NCBI GenBank assembly: GCA_037178625.1
Contig: CM074143.1
Location: 248,001 to 312,000 of the forward strand
Direction of reading: 5' to 3'
Origin: Skeletonema tropicum
Lineage: Eukaryota > Bacillariophyta > Thalassiosirophyceae > Thalassiosirales > Thalassiosiraceae
DNA length: 64,000 nucleotides
Part shown: one piece after another, positions 1 to 8,156 of the stretch
Numbering within the stretch: position 1 is the first letter of the stretch
Layout of the letters: each line of letters opens with the position of its first letter
Notes under the pieces: generated by a model
What the model was told of the DNA's origin: nothing
Database searches by the model: none
What the model saw: only the letters and a program-made list of their open reading frames with translations
Program-made: the position numbers and the translations under genes

Positions 1-255
1 TCGACTGCGCAGTCATCACAAGGTACAGACCATATTCACAGTGGGTTTAACTCGCCACTGAGAACTGAAAACTCACTACGTAATAGGCCTTTTCGAGTTC
101 GTGTAACAAATTGGACCTCACGTACTTAGGAATAAGTACGTCAAATATCTACTCCTAGTTTTTTGTGGGACTAGCTCTCAGAGGGAGTTCTTACGTATGG
201 CTTAGCCCTCTGTTACATACTCCTATCTCCTATTAATTATTATTGCATCATCATC
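1..255. other. Upstream flank, no gene seen
   Basis: AT-rich sequence ahead of the HSF-like gene. I see no convincing coding frame, RNA gene or repeat. It probably holds that gene's promoter and 5' UTR (inference from position). Confidence 0.4.
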
Positions 256-1225
256 ATGGAGCCATCATCGCCGTCAGCCACAGATTCAGCGGCAGCAAGG
301 CAGACGCTGGGATTACCATCTTTTGCTGCTGCAGCAGCGGCGGCTGCACCCACAGATCCTCCTGTCAAGAAGAAGCCAAGAAGGGCTGGCTTCCGAGAGC
401 AGTTCTTACAGCAGGTAGGAGGAACATTCAGAAATAAAATATGTATACCTCACGTTCTTGTCCCCATTAAGTCCACTCTAACTCTTTTTCTCATCTCAAT
501 GTCACGTAATATCAGCTCAGAGTAATGCTCGACAGAGAAAGCCAAAATAACAGTACTGCCGTTCAGTGGTCTGCTGATGGAAGCAGCTTCATCATCATGG
601 ATCAGCTCGAGTTTGAGAAGGTTTGTATTCTCGATGATGTTTTGATGATGTGCTTGTAACAACTTCATGTGACGACATGCCAATATATATATATGACTAA
701 CCTATCATGATCATGACTGCTTCCACCTTTGCATTCCGACAGCACATCATTCCGACTTATTTTGACAATCCAATTATGTTCTCTAGCTTCCTAAGCAAAC
801 TCTCTCGATGGGGCTTCAGACGAATACCAAATGAACGGAGCGGCTGTTACGAGTTTTGTTTACCTACCTTCAAAAGACTGGGTGTTGACGGTGCACCCGC
901 CTCCGCCGCTACCAGAGGAGCTGATTCTATTCAGATCCAGCTGCCGCAAATTAATCAGCAGGCATGGATCGATACCACCCTCCAACTGCAAGGAGTTGGC
1001 ACGTTTTCACCAACTCCACTCGCCTCGCTCTCGCCTCCCCCAGTACTTCCTAGCCTACTCCCTGCCCTGAGTTCCTGCCTCCCAAATCAAAACAAAAGCC
1101 TCAACAACATGTTGACTTCGGCCTCGCTAGCATCTCCACCCAGCCCATCTAGGGCGCTTCATAGTGGCGTATCTGAATTCAAGAACTTGGGCGATGCTGA
1201 AGAAATGAGAAATAATAATATGTAG
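256..1225 (+). CDS. HSF-type DNA-binding protein (heat shock factor family), three exons
   Basis: Three exons at 256-414, 516-620 and 743-1225 join in phase through GT-AG introns (415-515, 621-742) to give 248 aa. The second and third exons carry an HSF-type winged-helix domain: FREQFLQQ helix, then VQWSADGSSFIIMDQLEFEK, then HIIPTYFDNPIMFSSF and LSRWGFRRI. The order and spacing match the family. An Ala-rich N-terminus precedes the domain and a Ser/Pro-rich tail follows; I see no HR-A/B coiled coil. HSF proteins are nuclear factors that bind GAA repeats, and diatoms have an expanded set of them (established). The recognition helix reads SFLSKLS where most members have SFxRQLN, so the DNA-contacting Arg is missing. 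Intron positions and the ATG at 256 are my choice. The family call is strong; target genes are unknown. Confidence 0.85.
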
Positions 1226-1809
1226 TAACAACAGCATCAAAACCAATTTTCGACGTAGAAAACGCTGCTGTAGTCGGCAGGTCACGAAATCGAGCACCTG
1301 CAGACGTATCGACGGCTTGTTGAAGCAGTTTCATCGCTCGAGAAAAGTGAATAAACGTCGTCAGACGAATACCCGAAAGCAACACTGCAACCGGCGAGTA
1401 TCCTTTCGCTTTCGACTGCAGGAGGTGTCTGGACCGTTTCTACCGCGACCTATTCGATTATGCAATAATACAGCAGCAACAAGGCGGGCGTGTTGCTGTG
1501 ATTTGTTGTGATCCTGCGGAGCCGTTTGCCTTACAAACCGTTCTCCCGAATATTTGTGTGTAGTAGGTGCTTAGGTCTGGGCTTTTGTAGGATCCCCCGT
1601 AGTGATAGTTTCGTTGTTTCGATTTCCAAATTGAATCAGCTCGTTCTAGGATGTTTGATGGGGTTCTAGTGAATGCTTGGTGAGCCATGTTGGAGGCGTA
1701 TGGAAATTTGGACTTGTCGATGTTGTGGAGTGTTTTGTAGTCGCCATTTGGAGGTGGCCATAGGAAGTAATTAATTGTAGGTCCGAAGAGTCCTACTTAG
1801 AGTTGGCTG
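1226..1809. other. Intergenic, no gene seen
   Basis: About 580 bp between the HSF-like gene and the next ORF. Only short overlapping open frames occur on both strands. No RNA gene or inverted repeat stood out. Confidence 0.35.
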
Positions 1810-2277
1810 ATGGCAAAAGGCATGTCTGAGATAGATAGAAGCTTAGACCCGTTTCGAGGTCGTAAAATCGGCTCGGCATTTTTCTCAGGCTGTGGGCTTC
1901 AACAAATTTGGGGGCGAAAAAAGGGTAGCTCGCCGCACAAACATCCATGGCGGGCAGAGACATCGACGCTCGCGGCTCCGAGAGGGTACCTCCACCTATC
2001 ATCGAAGTCATTACAGTGCACTGGTGAGTCTTTTAGCATTATCAATACCACACAAGCGCCAAGCCAGGTTGGTGACGATTCCGATGTAGATGATGAGGAG
2101 CTCGACAGAATGGCGGCTGCCGCTGTGGCTGTGGATGATCTCTCTGATGATGAACTTGATGCTGGAGTGAAGGCAGCCATCGATATGCCTCCTTCTTCGA
2201 GTTGGTTGTCGAAACTCGCTGGAAGAAATCGTTCGACAGAGAGAATGAATTCAAACGACGAGTGGGAATACTTTTAA
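1810..2277 (+). CDS. Hypothetical acidic protein (possible gene remnant)
   Basis: ATG-initiated frame of 155 codons. The N-terminal half is basic (RGRKIGS, WGRKKGSS). The second half has an acidic run (DDSDVDDEELD, DDLSDDELD) around an Ala stretch, and the ORF ends NDEWEYF. I recognise no family. Its end overlaps a second open frame starting at about 2202, which could be a continuation after a frameshift or an unseen intron. It may be part of a decayed mobile element rather than a host gene. Confidence 0.3.
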   Translation: MAKGMSEIDRSLDPFRGRKIGSAFFSGCGLQQIWGRKKGSSPHKHPWRAETSTLAAPRGYLHLSSKSLQCTGESFSIINTTQAPSQVGDDSDVDDEELDRMAAAAVAVDDLSDDELDAGVKAAIDMPPSSSWLSKLAGRNRSTERMNSNDEWEYF

Positions 2278-2627
2278 AGACAATGTCGGTCGATAACTAC
2301 TCTGGAATAAGATTGTCTGACTTCGCTACAAGTTGGAATAACTGGGTCGACACTCTTGGGCTTTCCAAGCCAACAGTGACGTACAAAAGTGCCAGTAATC
2401 TTCAGGAGACCTACAAATCTATGAAGAGTAGGGTGGTAGAGGCAGCCGCTCTTCGTCCTCACACTCTGGCTATCACAGTGTTACCCGATAAACACAGCAA
2501 TCCAGCTGCATCTGCCACATATCTTCCCGAGTTTGTTCAAGTTCAACCTGACACGTCGGCAGTTGCGCAGCCCTTTACAGAAGCAATGGATACTGAGGAC
2601 AAGCAAATAAATGCAACAAACATCTGA
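2202..2627 (+). CDS. Unidentified ORF, possible C-terminal fragment of a mobile-element protein
   Basis: Open frame of about 141 codons. It opens at a TTG; the first ATG is at 2283. It overlaps the end of the preceding ORF in another frame. The segment around residues 45-75 (FATSWNNWVDTLGLSK, then YKSASNLQETYKSMKSR) resembles, from memory only, C-terminal segments of multicopy diatom transposase-like proteins. The tail is Ser/Thr/Pro-rich. No catalytic motif is present. Treat it as hypothetical. Confidence 0.3.
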   Translation: MVVETRWKKSFDRENEFKRRVGILLKTMSVDNYSGIRLSDFATSWNNWVDTLGLSKPTVTYKSASNLQETYKSMKSRVVEAAALRPHTLAITVLPDKHSNPAASATYLPEFVQVQPDTSAVAQPFTEAMDTEDKQINATNI

Positions 2628-3496
2628 ATCACTCATTGCAGTTATATTAGTTTGTTAGCGGGTGTGTAGCAGTAACCGCTCTAAGTATGTAACAGAAATT
2701 TTAAAGTACGTCTGGTGGGCCCTCAAGAGGCGACATTATCTACACTAATTGATAACGAACATGTGCTGCAGTAGCTATTATTTCCAAGTAGCTTATAGAT
2801 GCATTCTAAATAATTTATGATTGATAAACTGCTATGGAGTAGCATTTGTGCACGATGTGGACTTATGATAATAGTGAGAAGTGAGGTATCACAAGCATCG
2901 TAACTATGTAATAAAATGACAGCGACCGTGAAGTTACCAGCCCATCGAGTGCAGCAATGAAACTGCATGATATGTTGGTCTTGATTGTGGGTCGGTACTC
3001 CAGACTTCATTTCACTCACCATTGCCACCAGCGGCCTTGAGTGCTGGAGGGAAGTTTCACCCCATGCCCTCCAGCTAAAGATCTGGGATTCTGGGATGTC
3101 ACGTTCATGAGGATGTCAACAATACGTGATGGAATGGATATTGAATTTTTACTAATCCCACATAGACGAGATAGAGTTGCAATAGCGTGACCTGAGTTGC
3201 ACCCTCAACGTGACCAAACGTGCCTGCCTTATCCCCCGTGTCTCCGACTTGAACCCCACAGCCTGAAGAGAGCGAGTCGTGCTCGCTCAGGCATTGCTCA
3301 GTCGTTCATCATTCATGCTTCACTCTCATGCTTAAATACACACTTCGCTCATGTAATAAAAGGAGTCTATCATCATAAAATAACGAAGATAACACTCATC
3401 GCTTCGAGTACATAAACTCTCCTACAGATACAGACTCTGTGTAACTGTCAGCTGAGGTAGCACAACACTAATTAATATTATTACCCCCGACTGTTC
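2628..3496. other. Intergenic with a 9-bp-stem hairpin
   Basis: Non-coding as far as I can see. It holds one clear inverted repeat, GCTGGAGGG at 3043-3051 and CCCTCCAGC at 3067-3075, separated by a 15-nt loop. The sequence just before 3497 probably contains the promoter of the kinase gene. Confidence 0.4.
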
Positions 3497-6400
3497 ATGT
3501 CTTATAAAAGTGCTCTAAAGGAAGCCAAGTGGGGGGAGCGGTCGCTGTACGACCTCTTCCTGAAAAATCCAAACGTTGAGATTGAGGATGTTCAAGCTCT
3601 GATTGACACATATCCTCATGCAGTGAAAAAAGAAAGTGGATTTGGATACCCGCTGCATCTTGCCGTCGAAAAAGGTATCTCGTACAATGTGATAAAGCTG
3701 CTTATTGACGAAAATCGTGATGCATTGAAGGAGAAAGGTATGTATGGACGCCTGCCGCTGCATATTGCTCTCAAAGAAGGCGCGTCGATGGAAGTGATAA
3801 AGCTGCTTGTAGGAAAATATCCTGATGCGGCGAAGGAGGCAGAAAGAGAAAAAAGTGCTCTACCGCTACATATTGCCGTCGAATGTGGTGCATCAGTGGA
3901 AGTGATACAGCTGCTTGTAGGAAAAAATTCTGATGCAGTGAAGGAGAGAGATGTAGACAGATGCCTGCCGCTGCATATTGCCGTAGCGAAAGGCGCGTCG
4001 ATGGAAGTGATACAGCTGCTTATTCAAGGATATCCTGATGCAGTGAATAAGACAGATAAATATGGACGTCTGCCGCTGCATAATGCCGTCGTAGTTAAAT
4101 GTGCGTCGGTGGAAGTGGTACAACTGCTCATTGAAAAATATCCTGATGCGGTAGAAAAGAAAGATGGAGATGGAAACCTGCCGCTGCATACTGCAATCCA
4201 GTTTGGTGCGTCGGTGGGAGTGATAAAGCTGCTCATTGAAGAATATCGTGATGCGGTAAAGGAGGAAGATAAAAATGGAAACCTGCCGCTGCATGCTGCC
4301 ATCCAGTGTGGTGCGTCGGTGGAAGTGTCAGCGGAAGTGGTACGGCTGCTCATTGAAAAATATCCTGATGCAGTGAATAAGACAGATAAATATGGACGTC
4401 TGCCGCTGCATACTGCCGTCGTAGTTAAATATGCGTCGGTGGAAGTGGTACAACTGCTCATTGAAATATATCCTGATGCGGTGAAGGAGAAAGATGGAGA
4501 TGGAGTCCTGCCGCTGCACAGAATCATAAAAGCGAAAATGAATGCACCGTCGCGTCTTCAAGTGATTTTTAATGCTCATCCTCAAGCTGCAAAAGAGAGG
4601 ATGAAGGACGGTAGGCTCCCTATTGAGGTGTACCTCAAAAACAAGGACGCCGGGGACTCAGTGCTGGTGCTACTTAAGGCTGATATGCCTGTTGACTTAA
4701 AGGGTGGTACACAAGTTGAACACTTTGGTAGTTGGACCACTTGTGTTTCTTCCGGCACTATAGCCGCGACAGCTGCCGTGCGACAAGTTCTCTCCAATGA
4801 CGAGGGTGGGGCTGGCTTTGGTAGACACATCCATGCCTTAGCAGATGTCCGTGATGCTGAAGGTAGAACTGCTCTTGGTGCGGCTTCGGCTGGAGCTCGC
4901 ACAGAAATCTATAAATACCTCCTCTTTTGTGGTAGGTACAAGCTCTATTTTGGTCCACCTGAGCATCGCACAGGAAGTAGTACATTGTTTCGTGCACAAG
5001 AATTTGATGAGAAAGCTAACTACGGCATCTTTTTTGACAAAGCGGACAAAAATGGGGATGGAAATTTGGATAAGAAGAAGTTAAAATCAATTGCGGAATC
5101 TATCGGCTTGGACCCTGATCTGTTTTTAAAGGGTTCAGACAAAAATACCATATCAAAGGCGGAGTTCATAGCCACTTGCAAGCGACAGTTGGGCGATGGT
5201 CCTCGCGAGGTGGTGATCAAGTTTATGCAGAACAAGGATCATTGGGACCGCGAGACTAAAGCTCGCGATGACTTCAAGTTGATCCCAAAGTATGTGGTAT
5301 CAGCGCTTTCGAATATACCTGAGGAAACTTCGAATATACCTGAGGACACTGAAATTGCTGAAGCAGTGGTGAGAGGCGACGGCGGTTTAGATACAATTGT
5401 GGAGAACTTCCTTGACGGTATTAAACCAGGCAAATACGCCATCATCATGAATGCCGCAGAACGGAATCTGCATCAAATCTTGTTCCAGGAGCAGCCCAAA
5501 ATCGAAGCTGTACGAGACATGCTCAGACAAGTGTTTGAAGCTGTGCAGCACCTGCACGATCAGGGCCTAATGCATGGTGATCTGAAGATGGTCAACATCG
5601 TTCGCTTTCGTATTGACAACAAATTGCGTCTGATAGATTTGGATGCATCTGCACGAATTGCTCAAAGAGGTGAAGAGGAAGAGGCGTTTGCTGGTGCCAA
5701 GTCCTCGTCGGCAATACTGCCTCCCGAGATGATAGAGAGGATTGTGAAAAAAGAGAAGCTTGATAAATTCGATGAATACTGGAAGGCTGAAAATGATGAA
5801 GATCTCTACGAAAAGGTGAAACCGAAGCCATACAAGGAGCGAGGGCTTCTGAAAGCTCATTATGTTGTGAAGTCATTTCGTACGAAAGATGGCCAACCTG
5901 TACACAACGACCTGCCTTACGATCTGGTGCATGCGTCTTCGAGTATTGACGCATGGTCGCTCGGTGTTTTGGCATTCACTCTGCTCACCGGTGAAACGCT
6001 CATCCCTTCCACTTTTGTCGATGACTGTGCGTCAGGTGCGGCTATGCATGTCTTGTACTCATGGGGGACACAGCCAGAGGTGTTGAGCGAGCTTTACAAG
6101 AAAATTCCCAATGATGCAGCTCGTGACCTTGTCAGCCAGTTGTTGCAGAAAGATCCGGCAAAAAGACCGACTGTCAAACACCTTTTGGAAAATCATCCTT
6201 TCTTTCACCCTGACCGAAACGACCAAGTAATGCAGAATTACATTCGTGAAATGAAAGATAGGCTCGACAATGTCAATAAAACTCTGGAGAGACAAGCAGA
6301 GCAATTGGAGATCATGAACGCTAATATCTTGGTAATAAAGATGCTGGGAGACGAAAGCAAGGCCGAATTATTTTTCACTCGCTCTCTGTTGCTCAAGGCC

Positions 6401-7372
6401 ATATTTGAAGCTACTGAAATTAGCACTCCCACTAGTTTCATTGTTCTAAATGAAAAACTGCTGCAAGCTGCAGATTCATCTGATGAAGAGGCGAAGCAGA
6501 AGATACTTGATATCGTTACAGCAGAGGATGGCAGTGGCGTACGCATGAACACCAAGTATGCGTCTGCTACAGTCACTGCTGAGGGAGCAGATTTCCATCT
6601 TGAAGGAGATCTCCAGGAACATTATGAGCAAGTTCAAGTTGGGATTAAGTGGGCAAGGTGCATTAAATATATTGGCTTGAAGATTGCTTCAGGTGAAGCG
6701 GGCAAGGCATTAGATATAATCAAGGATGGAATTAGAATTAGTGACCTAATCGTGGGAGAGGAGATGTATCTCTATCTCATCGATGAGCTGACTGGTAAAC
6801 CGGTGCAAGCAGATGGTTGGCCACTAGTAATCACAACTCCATCTGAACTTGTGCCGAAGCTTTTGCCACTAATGATGGTAGGGATGAGAGCTATGTGCAT
6901 CTGCAATGGTTTAGCGGGTCTGGCTAGAATGTTTGGATACCCTGTTCCGAAAGTTCCTGAGGCTGTGTCAAAAGGCGCTCAAGATTCAGTTGAGCTCCTC
7001 AAGCAAGAAAGTTCAGTGCAGGAGTTTGTTGTTGTACATGAAGAAGTCAAAAGAGGTACCGAAGAGAGAAAGTCAGTACGTGGTGCGTCACTGCGTGAGT
7101 TTGTGGACTTTTTGAAGAAGAATGATCCTGGCTTGAAAGATGGCAAAAGCGGTGACTTTGCTGGTTTGCACCGAATTGGTGATCCAAATGATGGCACTGC
7201 TCTGTGGACTGCCCTGACTGATCCAAAAGATATTGAAAAAGCACTGAAGGAACGTGCAGAAGAGCGCAAGGCGGAGCAGCGCAAACAAGACGAGAATGTT
7301 AGAGAGATTGCACAGAAAGAGGTAGAGTCCGCTCCTGGCTCTGAAGGCAATGATTGCTGCGCAATGATGTAA
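3497..7372 (+). CDS. Ankyrin-repeat protein kinase with EF-hand and C-terminal CaaX box
   Basis: Single-exon gene of 1,291 aa. Residues ~1-395 are about ten ankyrin-type repeats of the form GxLPLHxAxxxGASxEVIQLLIEKYPDAV. Residues ~490-570 hold a start-of-kinase segment (GSSTLFRAQEF), then an EF-hand (DKNGDGNLDKKK, ~516-527), then VVIKFM (~572) with ETKAR nearby, the usual Lys/Glu pair. The catalytic loop is HGDLKMVN (693-700), so it is not an RD kinase, and the DFG position reads DLD (714-716). IDAWSLGVLAFTLLTGE marks the F helix. A predicted helical segment (~915-950) and an unidentified C-terminal domain follow. The last residues CCAMM include a CaaX motif, CAMM, suggesting farnesylation and membrane attachment. 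It is probably a Ca2+-influenced Ser/Thr kinase-like protein; activity is uncertain because of the altered motifs. Confidence 0.85.
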   Translation: MSYKSALKEAKWGERSLYDLFLKNPNVEIEDVQALIDTYPHAVKKESGFGYPLHLAVEKGISYNVIKLLIDENRDALKEKGMYGRLPLHIALKEGASMEVIKLLVGKYPDAAKEAEREKSALPLHIAVECGASVEVIQLLVGKNSDAVKERDVDRCLPLHIAVAKGASMEVIQLLIQGYPDAVNKTDKYGRLPLHNAVVVKCASVEVVQLLIEKYPDAVEKKDGDGNLPLHTAIQFGASVGVIKLLIEEYRDAVKEEDKNGNLPLHAAIQCGASVEVSAEVVRLLIEKYPDAVNKTDKYGRLPLHTAVVVKYASVEVVQLLIEIYPDAVKEKDGDGVLPLHRIIKAKMNAPSRLQVIFNAHPQAAKERMKDGRLPIEVYLKNKDAGDSVLVLLKADMPVDLKGGTQVEHFGSWTTCVSSGTIAATAAVRQVLSNDEGGAGFGRHIHALADVRDAEGRTALGAASAGARTEIYKYLLFCGRYKLYFGPPEHRTGSSTLFRAQEFDEKANYGIFFDKADKNGDGNLDKKKLKSIAESIGLDPDLFLKGSDKNTISKAEFIATCKRQLGDGPREVVIKFMQNKDHWDRETKARDDFKLIPKYVVSALSNIPEETSNIPEDTEIAEAVVRGDGGLDTIVENFLDGIKPGKYAIIMNAAERNLHQILFQEQPKIEAVRDMLRQVFEAVQHLHDQGLMHGDLKMVNIVRFRIDNKLRLIDLDASARIAQRGEEEEAFAGAKSSSAILPPEMIERIVKKEKLDKFDEYWKAENDEDLYEKVKPKPYKERGLLKAHYVVKSFRTKDGQPVHNDLPYDLVHASSSIDAWSLGVLAFTLLTGETLIPSTFVDDCASGAAMHVLYSWGTQPEVLSELYKKIPNDAARDLVSQLLQKDPAKRPTVKHLLENHPFFHPDRNDQVMQNYIREMKDRLDNVNKTLERQAEQLEIMNANILVIKMLGDESKAELFFTRSLLLKAIFEATEISTPTSFIVLNEKLLQAADSSDEEAKQKILDIVTAEDGSGVRMNTKYASATVTAEGADFHLEGDLQEHYEQVQVGIKWARCIKYIGLKIASGEAGKALDIIKDGIRISDLIVGEEMYLYLIDELTGKPVQADGWPLVITTPSELVPKLLPLMMVGMRAMCICNGLAGLARMFGYPVPKVPEAVSKGAQDSVELLKQESSVQEFVVVHEEVKRGTEERKSVRGASLREFVDFLKKNDPGLKDGKSGDFAGLHRIGDPNDGTALWTALTDPKDIEKALKERAEERKAEQRKQDENVREIAQKEVESAPGSEGNDCCAMM
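4031..4481 (+). repeat. Recently duplicated ankyrin unit (121 bp, 330 bp apart)
   Basis: Inside the kinase gene, 4031-4151 and 4361-4481 are nearly identical, with about three differences, and are offset by exactly 330 bp (110 codons). The other repeat units are far more diverged at DNA level. This fits a recent unequal exchange or gene conversion covering about three repeats, in frame. Confidence 0.85.
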
Positions 7373-8156
7373 ATATCCTCAGATAGATTTTAATGGGTTC
7401 AAGCGTAGTCATTTGTAGCAGTCTCTCTTCGTTTAGCTTTAGGCCCCAGTCTTCTATAGCTGCACGGAATATCTTGCTCTGTGAACATGTCACAAAACGG
7501 CTCTGAAAACTGGCAGAACATCTTCCAAACTCCGTATGTGATAACTTCGTCTGTTTGCTTGCTTGTTGATTCTTCGATGGGCACAATAATCGAGATTTTA
7601 TGTAGAACATGACACTTGGTTTTTCAAGATATATGAGGACTTTTCAAAAGGCGTTGACGAAGCCTGATTCGCAATAGGTTTTAGTAGCTATGAATCGATT
7701 GAGATCTTTCGATAGTAAAGCAACATAGGAGTTAAGAGGGAATCACTCTTACGGATGAAATGAACCTTCAACGTTGAACAATTTTTCATCGGATAACCAA
7801 GTCACCCAAGACTTCCCACCACATATTCGAAGCTGACGAGAGCAAACCGTATAAATGTTCTACAGAGAGAATTTGGTATGTGAATGCAGAAAGGGCATGC
7901 ATGCCAAGCTGAAGAATGCTCAGGCATATCTGATTCTCTGAGAGGCTGACCCCAGACGAATGAGATCGGTGGAAGAGATTCGTCACGGCTGTGGCACACT
8001 ACTGCTCCAGCTATTCAGGTCCTTCTCTCTCGCATTGCTAATATCATTGCTTCAGGTTAAGATAGCATTAAGAAGTTTCTATTGCCTTTCCACCATATTT
8101 ACCTAAACCGCCCTCTCTATTCGTTGCGCTGTTACCTTTTCATCTCCTGTTGCTTT
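7373..8156. other. Convergent intergenic region, no gene seen
   Basis: About 780 bp between the 3' ends of the kinase gene (+) and the VASt gene (-). Only short overlapping frames with no recognisable content are open. It presumably contains both 3' UTRs. Confidence 0.35.

Noticed and set aside
3515..4585. Long minus-strand frames across the ankyrin repeats
   Set aside because: They repeat with the same period as the ankyrin units and are complements of that coding sequence.
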